Source of the DNA: an uncultured Paludibacter sp.
Lineage (GTDB): Bacteria; Bacteroidota; Bacteroidia; Bacteroidales; Paludibacteraceae
NCBI GenBank assembly: GCA_937927845.1
Contig: CALFXE010000067.1
Coordinates: 9,446-73,445 of the forward strand
DNA: 64,000 nt
Reading direction: 5' to 3'
Every line of letters starts with the position of its first letter. The stretch's first letter is position 1. Both the position numbers and the translations under genes were made by a program. Shown here one piece after another: positions 42,906 to 53,300 of the stretch. The notes below the pieces were generated by a model, which was not told the DNA's origin, did no database searches, and worked only from the letters and a program-made list of their open reading frames with translations.

Positions 42906-44393
42906 ATGTCAATCAAAGAAATCATAAAACAGACCGAAGGCAGGCGGTTAGAGTTCAAGGAATCTCTTCCTGAAAATGCAGATTTGGCAAATACTATTAT
43001 TGCCTTTGCGAATGATGCCGGAGGAGAACTATATATCGGTGTTAGGAATGATCCGAGAGAAATTGTCGGACTTCCGGAGGATGAGCTTGTAAAAATAGAG
43101 GAGCAAATCAGCAATATTATATTTGATCGTTGCTATCCTGCAATTTTACCGGACATCACATTTCTGACGGAGGAAGACAAGCATGTTATACGGGTAACAG
43201 TGTATCGTGGTAGTGCGTTGCCTTATTATCGGAAAGACAAGGGAAGACTGAAAGGGACTTATATTCGGGTTGGTTCATCTAATCGATTGGCGGATGAGGA
43301 GATAATAGCGGAATTGGAGCGTAGAAAACGAAACATATCATTCGATAGTGAGCTGGTGATGAATAAGCCTGCAAGTGAGTTAAGCATTGAGGATTTTAAG
43401 CAGGAATATCAGGATAAAACCGGAGAATCTCTGGATACGCAAGCCCTCCGTAAGTTGGAACTTGTCAAAAAGGTGAATGGAACGGAATACCCGACGAATG
43501 CTTTGGTTTTATTCTCTGATGATGAACTTCGTCGTTCTCTGTTCCCTTTTGTCAAGGTGGAGTGTGCAAGATTCAAAGGTATTACTTCGGAGGAATTTAT
43601 CGATCAAAAGAGTATTTTGACCAATATCGCTACACAAGCGGAGGAAGCTTATAATTTTGTATTACGTCATATAAACAAGGGTGCTGTTGTGGAGGGGGTT
43701 TACACCGTTTCCCGTTGGGAATATCCGGTAAAAGCGATAAGAGAAACCATCCGGAATGCAGTTGTCCACAGAGACCTGTCCCTTTCTGGAAAAGATATTA
43801 AAGTGGCTATTTATGACGATATGGTCGAGATAACAAGTCCTGGACTTTTGCCTCCTTCGATTGATTATGCGGCCATGGAAAGTCGCCAGAGCGATGCCCG
43901 TAACAAAGTCATCGCTCCGGTATTCAAGCGAATGGGAATTATCGACCAATGGGGAAATGGATTGAAGCTTATAGCTGATGAATTGAAGGAATACCCTCAA
44001 ATTGAATTCCGTTGGAAAGAAACGGGATTATCGTTTCAGGTACAGTTTGTGAAACTTGATTATGCAGAAGAGCAAAAGGAACAACAAGAGTTAGGGCAAG
44101 AGTTAGGGCAAGAGTTAGGGCAAGAGTTAGGGCAAGAGTTAGGGCAAGAGTTATATAACCCTACAATGTATTCTGAGATACTTCGAAAAATAATGGAATT
44201 ACCCCTTTCACGTAAAGAAATTGCAGAAGCTTTTGGGAAGAAACAGATATCCGGTTATTTAAATAGGACGTTATCAAAACTGGTTGAAGACAGACTGATT
44301 GAGCATACTATTCCAGATAATAAAAGTCATCCAGACCAAAAGTTCAGGGTAACAAAACGGGGAATGGTCTTTTTAGAGTTGCTGAAGAAGTGA
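42906..44393 (+). CDS. AlbA_2 / Schlafen-like ATP-binding protein
   Basis: This protein of about 495 residues has an N-terminal AlbA_2 domain (RLEFKESLPENADLANTIIAFANDAGGELYIGV, about 13-45), a GHKL-like HATPase_c_4 region (AIRETIRNAVVHRDLSLSGKDIKVAIYDD, about 280-308; GLLPPSID) and a C-terminal winged helix ending LLKK. Between the last two is a pure 12-bp repeat giving five ELGQ units. Family members are called transcription regulators or ATP-dependent helicases and are frequent on defence islands; the exact function is unknown. The ATG at 42906 is preferred over an adjacent TTG at 42903. Confidence 0.82.
   Translation: MSIKEIIKQTEGRRLEFKESLPENADLANTIIAFANDAGGELYIGVRNDPREIVGLPEDELVKIEEQISNIIFDRCYPAILPDITFLTEEDKHVIRVTVYRGSALPYYRKDKGRLKGTYIRVGSSNRLADEEIIAELERRKRNISFDSELVMNKPASELSIEDFKQEYQDKTGESLDTQALRKLELVKKVNGTEYPTNALVLFSDDELRRSLFPFVKVECARFKGITSEEFIDQKSILTNIATQAEEAYNFVLRHINKGAVVEGVYTVSRWEYPVKAIRETIRNAVVHRDLSLSGKDIKVAIYDDMVEITSPGLLPPSIDYAAMESRQSDARNKVIAPVFKRMGIIDQWGNGLKLIADELKEYPQIEFRWKETGLSFQVQFVKLDYAEEQKEQQELGQELGQELGQELGQELGQELYNPTMYSEILRKIMELPLSRKEIAEAFGKKQISGYLNRTLSKLVEDRLIEHTIPDNKSHPDQKFRVTKRGMVFLELLKK
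44089..44148 (+). repeat. Five perfect 12-bp tandem repeats (AGTTAGGGCAAG)
   Basis: Units begin at 44089, 44101, 44113, 44125 and 44137 with no mismatch. The repeat encodes ELGQ and lies in the linker before the winged helix. As a multiple of three it can expand or contract without frameshift. Confidence 0.93.
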
Positions 44394-44656
44394 GTTCAAA
44401 TATTTAGAGTTTCCTTTGTGAAGTGGTTCCCTGAACGCTTTTGCGAGATTTATTATCGTTATTAGCAATCGTATATCATCAATTACGTCCAAACTGTCAA
44501 TATATTATAATATGACAATCTGTTAAGGAATGGCTTTAGCTCTCTGTATAAATCAGTCTTTGTATCTTTTTTATTCGCAATAATATAATACTCCCTTTTT
44601 CTTCTATTATTCCATTCTTTATCTCATCAAGATTCTGACATCAAACTTCAAAACAT

Positions 44657-45496
44657 TCAAAGTTTTCCACGGATTTTTCCTTTCAGAGTACTCTCTTTTA
44701 ATAAAGCTGTAGGACAATATGACTTAATGAGTGCTTCTACAATTAACTTGTCTGCTTCACTTGATTGTGGAGCAAGTAATATTTCCATATTTTGAAAGGC
44801 TGTACCATTCAATGGAATGTCAAAATAATTAGCCGAAATATCTTGATATTCCATAAAAGAGCTTGATATTGAATTAAAAATTTCACTTAAAGTATAGCTT
44901 GCAGTGGTTAAAAATGACTGATTTGAAGCAAGTGAGCCTAAAAACTCTTCATCTTTAGAGTATTTGCAAGGTAATGCAATTATTTTAAATCTACATTCTT
45001 TCTGAAACTTCCAGTGTTTACTTTTGAAATTGCCAAATGTGTTTGCAAACTTTAGAGTGTATTTTTCATTATCAGGTGTTACTGAAAAATCACCAATTTC
45101 TTGCACTTTTTGTGCTAAGTTATCAACATATTCTATATCTAATATTTCTGCATTATTATTGGCAGTAACAATAACATAATCTTTCCCAAATTCTATGAAA
45201 CTACGAAAATAGCTCTTGTGTGTTTCATTTATGGGATATGTTACGAACATATCTTCATCAAGTGTAATACGAACGCCTTTATTTCGGGTATATAAACCCC
45301 AAAGTGCAACATTTTCGGCATTGTCCTTTGTCCAACACGAAACGAAAATATATTTTCCCATTTTCATATCTGCTGAACTTATACCGTATTCACTTTCTTC
45401 GAGATCATCCACTTTATCAAGTCGATTAAATCTTATTGTTTTATTCTTTAAAATTAGTGCAAGTGTTTCAATGGTTGTATAGTGATGAACTTTCAT
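44657..45496 (-). CDS. DUF2971 protein
   Basis: This 279-residue protein starts MKVHHYTTIETLALILKNKTIRFNRLDKVDD and contains FVSCWTKDNAENVALWGLYTRNKGVRI, the DUF2971 signature. DUF2971 proteins have no established activity; several are encoded on defence-rich or mobile regions and the conserved N-terminus resembles an ADP-ribosyltransferase-like fold in some analyses. A defence role here is inference. Flanking gaps (263 bp and 370 bp) suggest an independent unit. Confidence 0.75.
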   Translation of the reverse strand: MKVHHYTTIETLALILKNKTIRFNRLDKVDDLEESEYGISSADMKMGKYIFVSCWTKDNAENVALWGLYTRNKGVRITLDEDMFVTYPINETHKSYFRSFIEFGKDYVIVTANNNAEILDIEYVDNLAQKVQEIGDFSVTPDNEKYTLKFANTFGNFKSKHWKFQKECRFKIIALPCKYSKDEEFLGSLASNQSFLTTASYTLSEIFNSISSSFMEYQDISANYFDIPLNGTAFQNMEILLAPQSSEADKLIVEALIKSYCPTALLKESTLKGKIRGKL

Positions 45497-45865
45497 TGTT
45501 ATACGTATTATATTACTTAGTTGTTTTGCTGTACAGTTTCATAATGCGATTTGGAACCACAATTAGCCTTTTCTTCCACATATTGTTCACTTGCTACCCG
45601 GTTGTTTAGTACCGTAGTTGATAATAAAAACTCAATTCTTCTTCCATTATTTAAGTCCTTAAAACACAATTATTAATATTACATTGTCTCGCAAAAATAC
45701 AAATTATAACTGACTTTAAGTGATACGCAAACAACTTTTTATCAACATAAAAGCTGAACAATCTTAATTACAATTATTTCAAAATAAAATTGTACGAATG
45801 GTGTTTCTCTTTAGTGCAACGAAAGAATACTATTCACTTTTGGCCAGAAACAGGTTTCTGGCTAA
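45497..45865. other. Intergenic region near the right end of the island
   Basis: No gene seen. It has TATTTTTG on the minus strand (45692-45699), a possible DUF2971 promoter box 196 nt upstream, and a hairpin GCCAGAAAC/GTTTCTGGC (45843-45851, 45854-45862) ending 3 nt before the AlbA_2 remnant begins. Confidence 0.45.
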
Positions 45866-46000
45866 TTAAATAAGATATTGTCAAAACTGGTTGATGATGA
45901 ATTGATAGGGCGCACAATACCAGGGATCAAAAATCATCCAGACCAAAGGTTCAGGATAACAAAACGAGGAGTTATATTTTTAGAGTTGCTGAAGAAGTAA
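45866..46000 (+). pseudogene. C-terminal remnant of a second AlbA_2 gene
   Basis: The frame reads LNKILSKLVDDELIGRTIPG then NHPDQRFRITKRGVIFLELLKK and stop, closely matching the last 43 residues of the protein at 42906-44393. Similarity continues past the stop (GTTCAAA-ATATTT, then CTTTGTGA). No upstream coding part remains. Confidence 0.85.
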
Positions 46001-46157
46001 GTTCAAAATATTTTTCTACCTTTGTGAGATAGTTCATTGACAAAATTGCAGAAAGTTGAAAATCACCGAAGAAATCACGGTGGCAATTCGTGGGCGTGGA
46101 TTTTCAGACTTTGCTAACATATTGGTCGGACGCTGATTGGCCTAGAGGTTCATATTC

Positions 46158-46170
46158 CGTCCATACCGCA
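46158..46170 (+). repeat. Right 13-bp attachment-core repeat
   Basis: CCGTCCATACCGC, direct repeat of the copy at 27059. It is preceded by GGTTCATATT, which looks like a degraded T-loop. Confidence 0.55.
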
Positions 46171-46225
46171 GAAACGCCTGATAGTCAATAAGTTAAGCAA
46201 AGACAAGAGGCGCCAAAAGCAAGAC

Positions 46226-46258
46226 AAGTCCTTCAAATTCAGTGAATTTGAGGGGCTT
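46226..46258 (+). terminator. Hairpin terminator beyond the right attachment core
   Basis: Arms AAGTCCTTCAAATTC (46226-46240) and GAATTTGAGGGGCTT (46244-46258) pair over 15 bp with two G-T wobbles, and a T-run follows. Confidence 0.75.
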
Positions 46259-46358
46259 TTTCATTTACCCGTGTCTGGGTGTAAAAGCCATTCAAGTCAA
46301 TATATCCATTCATATATTTAAAGTTATATTTATACTCTTTTCTAAATTAATATACGCC

Positions 46359-47525
46359 TTAAAAAGCAGTACCTATTCCAAAAACGAATCCACTGGATCC
46401 TTTTCCAAAACCAAAATCAACACGGGCATTCATATTGTGTTTAACCTCTAAATGTAATCCTAAACCATAAGTTGGAAGGATTTTTTTTATCTCAAAGTCT
46501 TTTAGTGTCGGGAATACTGTGCCAGCACCTATCCAGGTAGCAAACCCTAAACGCCCGGCAATATGCTGACGTAATTCAACTTGTGTAGAAGCAATATTAT
46601 TATCAATATATCGTCCCGAATAATATCCGCGCATGCGGTTAGTTCCTCCTAATTCTTCACGCAAAGTCCACGGCAAATTATCACTACTAACTTGTCCGTA
46701 CAAGTCAAAGGCTAAAATACCGCCTTGCCATATCTTTTGGTAAAAATCCGCCGTAAAAGTTGTTCGCCAAAGAGTTCTATTAACATCTCCAAGTGCTTTT
46801 GGATATACAGTTTCACGTAAAAGTATATACATCCCTTGTTGGGGGTTAGGGATGAAATCACGAGAATCATATTGTAAAGAAAAACCTAAACCTGTAGTTG
46901 TGTATGCATTATTTTGTCCTTGCAAATAGGAGATGTTATCTATTTTTGCTGCTTTGTTATAGAGAAAATCAATGTTTGCTCCAGCATAAAAATTAGTCAG
47001 AAACTCATATTGATAATTAGCATAAAGCATTACGGTTTGACGTTTATAACCAATAACCGGATTTATGTCGCAGTTATCATAATCTATTCCCCAAAAATCC
47101 AGATTTTTATTAAAAAAAGCTGCTTGATAAGAAAGACGAGAACGATTCCCTTTGAAATTATTATTTCCCCCAAAAGTAAAAGCATAAAAACCTTTTATTG
47201 AAGCATTAAAAGTAAGCATAAAATTAGACGGGGGCATCAAAGAGTCGGTACGGTCAAGACGATAAAGCCCGGTAGCCATTCCTCCTATCCCAAAACTGGC
47301 CTCGCGAGTATAAGAAGGTGCTGCTACATAGCTCATATCAACTTTCTTTTCAAAAGTTCGGTCTATATGTCCATGAAAAAGACGGTTCCAATAATTATCT
47401 TTACGAACAAGTGGTATAGTATCTGCATGTAATTCCTGAATGAGCTGTTGTGAAAATGACTGAGAGGGAATGCAAAGTAAAAATAGCATAAATATTATAA
47501 ATCCCTTAACCTTATATTTATTCAT
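46359..47525 (-). CDS. BamA/TamA-like (surface antigen D15) outer-membrane barrel
   Basis: Starting at MNKYKVKGF (47525) gives a signal peptide ending SFSQQ and about 388 residues. Barrel strands such as RMRGYYSGRYIDNNIASTQVELRQHI and a C-terminal aromatic (GIGTAF) match the Omp85 barrel domain, but no POTRA repeats precede it. Such short Omp85-like proteins are common in Bacteroidota and of unknown substrate. It is the last gene on the leftward strand after two small barrel proteins, with gaps of 32 and 57 nt. Confidence 0.75.
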   Translation of the reverse strand: MNKYKVKGFIIFMLFLLCIPSQSFSQQLIQELHADTIPLVRKDNYWNRLFHGHIDRTFEKKVDMSYVAAPSYTREASFGIGGMATGLYRLDRTDSLMPPSNFMLTFNASIKGFYAFTFGGNNNFKGNRSRLSYQAAFFNKNLDFWGIDYDNCDINPVIGYKRQTVMLYANYQYEFLTNFYAGANIDFLYNKAAKIDNISYLQGQNNAYTTTGLGFSLQYDSRDFIPNPQQGMYILLRETVYPKALGDVNRTLWRTTFTADFYQKIWQGGILAFDLYGQVSSDNLPWTLREELGGTNRMRGYYSGRYIDNNIASTQVELRQHIAGRLGFATWIGAGTVFPTLKDFEIKKILPTYGLGLHLEVKHNMNARVDFGFGKGSSGFVFGIGTAF

Positions 47526-47557
47526 CATCGCTCTGTTATTTATCATCATCTATTTTT

Positions 47558-48196
47558 TTATTTGAAACGAAATCCTATTCCCAAGGTAACACTATGAGGT
47601 ATCAGTTTGAATTCACTACTATTAGCATCAAGAATATTAGTTACTCCGACTTTATATCCGGCATTAATCTGTACCCCGTTTCTAAATTCGTAACCGAGCA
47701 ATATTCCAAATCCAGAATCGAAATCCTGCATAGCAGAAACTTCCGATGCACCATCTTTTTTATAAAGGTCTATTTTCTCATTTCCTCTTTTTAATCTTGC
47801 ATCAAATCCAAAATCAGAATATGGGCCTAAGCCAACATATATTCTGTCTCCTTTTTGGAATTTTCGCTGAAACATAGCATAAATGGCTATTTCACTACCC
47901 CAATAAGTGTACTTTCCCGGAAGGTTCTGACGATCAAGAGCAGATTCTTTATAGTGAAATAGGAGGTTACCCTGTAAAGCCCAATAATCATTAAATTCAA
48001 AATTTACAAACCATCCGGCGGTTACTCCAACATTCATAGAACTACTAATAGCAGATGTTTCGGAAATGAAGAAACCAGATAAATTAGTTTCTGCTTTTAT
48101 ACCCCATGTTGTTTTGGTATCATGGTCTGCTTTTTGAGCATGTGCCCCGATTGCACACATGATAAACAGGAACATTACGATTAATTTTTGTTTCAT
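47558..48196 (-). CDS. PorT-type outer-membrane beta-barrel protein A
   Basis: Starting at MKQKLIVMFLFIMCAIGAHAQ (48196) gives a clean signal peptide. The mature protein has alternating barrel strands with GLGPYSDFGFDARLKRGNEKIDLYKKDG, nearly the same phrase as in its neighbour at 48299, and ends LGIGFRFK. It is an outer-membrane beta-barrel of the PorT/OMP_b-brl_2 type. Function unknown; the two are tandem paralogues. Confidence 0.75.
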   Translation of the reverse strand: MKQKLIVMFLFIMCAIGAHAQKADHDTKTTWGIKAETNLSGFFISETSAISSSMNVGVTAGWFVNFEFNDYWALQGNLLFHYKESALDRQNLPGKYTYWGSEIAIYAMFQRKFQKGDRIYVGLGPYSDFGFDARLKRGNEKIDLYKKDGASEVSAMQDFDSGFGILLGYEFRNGVQINAGYKVGVTNILDANSSEFKLIPHSVTLGIGFRFK

Positions 48197-48298
48197 TTCC
48201 TTGATATTTAAAATTTTAGACTCTATGCTTATTGTATTCAATTAAAAAAAGAGATAAGCAATTTGAAATGCTTAACTCTTTTCTTAATTGAGTTGAAA

Positions 48299-48934
48299 TT
48301 AAAAACGGTAGCCAACGCCCAATGAAACCATTTGAGGCATCATTTTAGAATCATCCTTCCCTGCATCAAGAGCATTTACTCCGATTTTATAGCTGGCGTT
48401 AAATTGCAATCCATTAGGTAATTCATAACCTATCAGTGCCGCTCCCCCAAAGTTTATACGCTTCATAAACGGGTCATTTCCGTCGTACTTTTTGTAAAGG
48501 TCGATGTCGGCATCCTTCAATTTTGCTTGGAAGCCAATACCAAAATAGGGGCCAATACCTGCATATAAACGTCCACCTAATGGGATAGTCCATTGCCCCA
48601 TAAAGTAAATCGGGACTTCAACACCGAAATATTCGAAGGTATCTTCGACCCCATTTTGTGTGAACTTGGAGGAAGAATAGGAAAACAGTATATCTTCCTG
48701 AATTGCAAAATTTTTCGCTAAGTCAATTTTGACAAAACCGCCAAAAGTTCCTCCAAATCCGATTTTGCTTTTTGCATTTGGCATATCCGATAACTGAAAA
48801 TTTGTACCGTTACCTTCCAACTTTAAACCTCCGGTAAGTCTTTCTCTTAAGAAATTACCTAACCCTTGTGCATTTACTTGTGTAGCACAAAAGCTCATTA
48901 CTAAGACTGTTAAAACTAAAACTTTTTTTCTCAT
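48299..48934 (-). CDS. PorT-type outer-membrane beta-barrel protein B
   Basis: This 211-residue paralogue of the downstream protein has a signal peptide (ending NAQG) and barrel strands with GIGPYFGIGFQAKLKDADIDLYKKYDG, ending LGVGYRF with the terminal Phe used by the BAM machinery. It lies 41 nt after the multidrug outer-membrane factor gene and may be co-transcribed with the efflux operon. The link to efflux is positional only. Confidence 0.75.
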   Translation of the reverse strand: MRKKVLVLTVLVMSFCATQVNAQGLGNFLRERLTGGLKLEGNGTNFQLSDMPNAKSKIGFGGTFGGFVKIDLAKNFAIQEDILFSYSSSKFTQNGVEDTFEYFGVEVPIYFMGQWTIPLGGRLYAGIGPYFGIGFQAKLKDADIDLYKKYDGNDPFMKRINFGGAALIGYELPNGLQFNASYKIGVNALDAGKDDSKMMPQMVSLGVGYRF

Positions 48935-48975
48935 GTTCTAAAACTTATTTAATTATTGATTGTGAAATTGTATCA

Positions 48976-50343
48976 TCATTGAGTGCCTCCACCCACCGCA
49001 TGATACAGGTTTATTATTCCTTGAATTTTATCAAATTGATTTTGTGCCTGACTTTGTTCAGCCTGTAATAACGATTGTTGGGCGGTCAGCACTTCCAGAT
49101 AATTAGTAGATGAATACCGCATTAACAGTTCTATTTTACGCATAGCTTCTTGTAGAGTTTCTATTTGTTGGTCGCCCAAATAAATCTGTTGTTGTGCCGT
49201 TTGCCACTGAACAAGCGCATTGTTTACTTCTTTGCCTGCATTGAGAATACTTTGCTGAAATTGCAAGGCAGCTTCTTCTGCCTGGGCTTTTGCTACTTTA
49301 AGATTGGCTTGATTTACCCCCTTATTAAAAATGGGTTGGAATAATGAAGCTGCCGCAGACCAAAGGAACTCGCCGGGATTAACGATAGCACTTCCCGGAT
49401 TATTCGTCCATCCGGCAGAACCACTTAATGTTATGCTCGGATAAAAGGCGGCACGCGCTACATTTGTCGCATAGTGAGTTTGCGCCACATTGTATTCTGC
49501 CTGTCGAACATCAGGACGGTTTGCAAGTAGTTGTAGGGGGACTCCTATTGCCATAGTTTCTGGAAACATCTGTCCGGCAAGTACGCCACGCTCCACAGAT
49601 TGCGCTTCACTTCCGAGCAGCACCAAAAGACTGTTCTCGGTTTCATTAATGCTTTTGCGAACGGCAAGTATGGATGATTCCAGCGATAAACGGTTAGCTT
49701 CGGCACGTAAAATAGCAGGGTCATTCGACTGCCCGGCACGTTTGAGTGTCTGAAGCGTGTTTATGTTTTCTTCCCAATTTTTAAGTGTGGCTAAATTGAT
49801 TTCCAATTGTCGGTCGAGCCGTAACAGCGTGTAATAGCTATTCGCTATCGTGGCAATAAGTTGGGTTTGTACTGCCTGACAGTAAGCATTACTGCTTTCG
49901 AGTATAGCCCTGTTGCTACGTTCTGTATTCGAGAGTTTTCCGGACAAGTCTATTTCCCAACTTGCAGAAGCTGCCAATGAATAGGTTTTTGACGGGGTTG
50001 AACCGTCGAAACTACTCAAAGCACCTTGCGGAGCCAAGTTTACAGAAGGCAGGTAAGCCAAACGAGAGGATTTTAATACAGCCTCGGCTTGCTCTACACG
50101 CAGGAAAGCAATCTGCAAATCAGTATTATGCTCCAAACCCGTTTCAATCAACGATTGGAGGTAAGGGTCGGTAAAAAGTTCCCGCCACGACAGACTACCG
50201 ATAGTAGTAGTGTCCTGCTCCATTGCATCCATATCCCTGTAAGCCTCGCTTACGGATAAATTCTCGGAACGCTGGTATTTTGTATGGATGCTGCAACTGC
50301 ACATGATAGCCGCAAGCATCGCTAATAGAATTATTTTTTTCAT
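48976..50343 (-). CDS. Outer-membrane factor lipoprotein of multidrug RND efflux (NodT/OprM-like)
   Basis: Starting at MKKIILLAML (50343) gives a lipoprotein signal ending CSCS and about 455 residues. The two outer-membrane-factor repeats show the family phrases LIETGLEHNTDLQIAFLRVEQAEA and LLANRPDVRQAEYNVAQTHYATNVARAAFYPSITLSG. It forms the outer-membrane exit duct for the upstream pump. The gap to the pump gene is one nucleotide. Confidence 0.9.
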   Translation of the reverse strand: MKKIILLAMLAAIMCSCSIHTKYQRSENLSVSEAYRDMDAMEQDTTTIGSLSWRELFTDPYLQSLIETGLEHNTDLQIAFLRVEQAEAVLKSSRLAYLPSVNLAPQGALSSFDGSTPSKTYSLAASASWEIDLSGKLSNTERSNRAILESSNAYCQAVQTQLIATIANSYYTLLRLDRQLEINLATLKNWEENINTLQTLKRAGQSNDPAILRAEANRLSLESSILAVRKSINETENSLLVLLGSEAQSVERGVLAGQMFPETMAIGVPLQLLANRPDVRQAEYNVAQTHYATNVARAAFYPSITLSGSAGWTNNPGSAIVNPGEFLWSAAASLFQPIFNKGVNQANLKVAKAQAEEAALQFQQSILNAGKEVNNALVQWQTAQQQIYLGDQQIETLQEAMRKIELLMRYSSTNYLEVLTAQQSLLQAEQSQAQNQFDKIQGIINLYHAVGGGTQ

Positions 50344-50344
50344 A

Positions 50345-53300
50345 TTACTTTTCATTTACGTCGTCTTGTGTGTCGTGCCCGGGCATAAATCTTTCCTGCA
50401 TCTTTTGGAACACAATAAAGAGTACGGGCACAATAAAGAGCAGGGCAAGCGTACCAATCAGCATACCGCCAACTGTCCCGATAGCCAATGCTTTACTACC
50501 GTTTGCTCCCGCACCTGTGGCAAACATCATCGGCAGCATACCGAACACCATTGTAAGAGCAGTCATAAGGATAGGACGCAGACGAACGGTAGCGGCATCA
50601 AGTGCAGCACGAACGATACTTAACCCTTGTGCGCGGCGTTGCGAAGCATACTCGGTCAGCAGGATAGCCGTTTTCGCCAACAGCCCAATGAGCATAATAA
50701 GCCCTGTTTGCATATAGATATTATTCTCGATTCCGAAAAAGCGGGCAAAAAGAAAACTTCCGGCAAGCCCGAACGGTACGGAGAGCATAATCGCCAGCGG
50801 AATAAACACGCTTTCGTACATACCGCAGAGAATCAGGTAAACGAATAGTATACAGATTACGAAAATGATTACGGTTGCAGAACTACTGTCTGCTTCCTCG
50901 CGGCTTCGTCCGCCGAACTCATAACCGTAACCGTTAGGCAAAACTTGCGCGGCTGTACGGCTAATCGCTTCGATTGCCTGCCCGGAACTGTAGCCGTCCG
51001 CTTGCATCACATTCACGGCAATGGACGAAAACATATTAAAGCGTGACAGCGATTCGGGACCGTACACTTTTGTTAGTGTCAAATATTGTCCGATAGGCGA
51101 CATTTGACCGCCCGATGTCCGAACATATATATTATTCAATGCTTCCATATCGAGCCTATACTCCGGCGCAGCCTGTACCATAACGCGATACAATTTAGAA
51201 TATAGGTTAAGGTTGGACGAATAGCTACCGCCAACATAACCCGACAAGGTACTAAGCACGTCCGAAGGCGAAACATTATTCTTCTTGCACAATGCAGCAT
51301 CTACATCGACCATATATTGGGGATATTTAGTGTCGAACGTAGAGTACGCCACTTGAATTTCGGGGCAAGCCATCAATGCGCGGGAAAATGCCTGTGTATG
51401 ATTTTTCAGTTCCTCAATCGTTCCGCCGCGACGGTCTTGTACATGCATTTCCACACCGTTGCTGTTACCGTAACCTGTAATAAGCGGCTGGGCGAATACC
51501 ATAACATTAGCGGCTTTCACATCAACAGTCTTAGCGTATATCTGCTGAATTACAGTGTTGATATGGTCTTCCTTTTTCTTGCGCTCGTCCCACGCTTTCA
51601 GACGGACGAAGAAAATACCGTTTGTAGCACCGTTTCCGCTCAACATACCATAACCCGCCACTTTCGCATAGTCCTCAATCTGTGGAATATCTTTTATACG
51701 GATGTCTATTTCATTCATAATGCGGTCGGTTTCATCCAGCGTACTACCCGGAGAAGTTGCCACATTTATATAGATAGCGCCTGTATCTTCTTCGGGTACA
51801 AGCCCTGTTTTTGTTGTTCTCAATAAAAAGAATAATCCGACAACAAATACAACGATAAGGCTTACTGATAACCACCGCTTTTTTACAAAGAAAGCAAGGC
51901 CACGTTTGTATTTTCCCTGCAACGTCTGATATGATGCCTCGAAAGCATCATGAAAACGCGATGAGAAGCTGACTTTTTGCCCGTTCTCCGCTTTTGTATG
52001 CGGGGTCATTATCAGGGCGCAGAGCGCAGGGCTTAATGTGAGGGCGTTTATCAGCGATATGATTACTGCGACTGCCATAGTAAGGCCAAATTGCGTGTAG
52101 AACGTACCGGTAGTCCCCCCCATAAAACAGACAGGAATAAATACTGCCATAAATACTAATGAAGTAGTGATAAGCGCAGTTGAAATACCGTCCATTGCTT
52201 TAACGGTTGCAGTATAGGGCGATTTGTAGCCTTCATCGAATTTGGCTTGTACCGCCTCGACAACCACGATAGCATTATCTACCACAGTACCAATTACCAG
52301 CACTAACGCAAACAGTGTTAATAGGTTGAGTGTGAAACCTACAACCATAAGAAAAGCGAACGTTCCCACAAGCGACACGATAATACCTATTGTTGGAATG
52401 AGTGTCGCCCTGAAATTTTGCAAAAATACATACACCACAAGTACCACCAATAGAACCGCTGCTATCAACGTCCAAATTACATTGTCGATAGAAGCGTCCA
52501 GAAAGTTTTTTGTACTGACTAAATCGGTAACTTTCACGCCTTTGGGAAAATTGGTTGAAAGTTCTTCGAGCGTGTGGTCTATCTCCTTGATAATTTCGTT
52601 AGCATTCGAGCCTGCTGTTTGCGAAATAATGCAAGTAGCCCCCGGCTGTCCGTCTACTTCACCCCGAAAGCCGTATGAAAGCGCACCCAATTCAATATTT
52701 GCAACATCTTTCAGATACAATATTTGTCCGTTAGGAAGTGAACGAACAACCAAATTTCCAAATTCTTCAGCAGATTCATAACGTCCCCGATATTTCAGGG
52801 TATATTGGAACGTGTTGTCTGATTCCGTACCAAGCGTACCTGTCGCCGCTTCGATATTTTGTTCGCTCAAAATAGCAGAAATATCCGACGGTATAAGCCC
52901 ATGCTGTGCCATAACGCCCGGATTGAGCCATATACGCATAGAGTATTCCGAACCCATAACAAATACATCGCCAACACCTTGAATGCGAGAAAGGCGCGGA
53001 ATAATATTAATTTTCAGAAAATTGTTCAGAAAATTGTCGTCGTATGTTCCGTCCTCACTATAAAGGGAAATAACTTTTAAGGTTCCGGTTTGACGTTTTT
53101 GCGTAGTAATACCAACACGCGTTACTTCGGCAGGCAACACCCCTTGTGCGGAAGCAACACGGTTTTGTACATTTACCTGCGCCATATCCGCATTACTGCC
53201 TTGTTTGAAATAGACCGTAATCGTTGCGTTACCTGTATTGGTAGCAGTAGAAGTCATATAAATCATATCTTCCACACCGTTGATAGCTTCTTCCAACGGA

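Larger units (their letters stand above)
27058..46171. mobile_element. Mobilizable genomic island, about 19.1 kb
   Basis: Bounded by direct repeats of CCGTCCATACCGC (27059-27071 and 46158-46170, within a base). Just inside both ends is a shared segment: TCACGG followed within 2-4 nt by CAATTCGTGGGC (27172-27191 and 46075-46094), candidate integrase arm sites. An integrase lies 240 bp inside the left end; HTH, DUF3408, MobC and relaxase genes follow. Cargo is a phase-variable type I restriction-modification system, an AlbA_2 protein and a DUF2971 protein. Organisation resembles NBU-type mobilizable elements that need a helper ICE. Confidence 0.6.

Noticed and set aside
44089..44148. CRISPR-like repeat
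   Set aside because: The 12-bp units are contiguous without spacers and lie in a coding frame.
45843..45862. Terminator of the AlbA_2 remnant or DUF2971 gene
   Set aside because: The hairpin lacks a T-run and lies upstream of both reading directions; kept only as a structural note.
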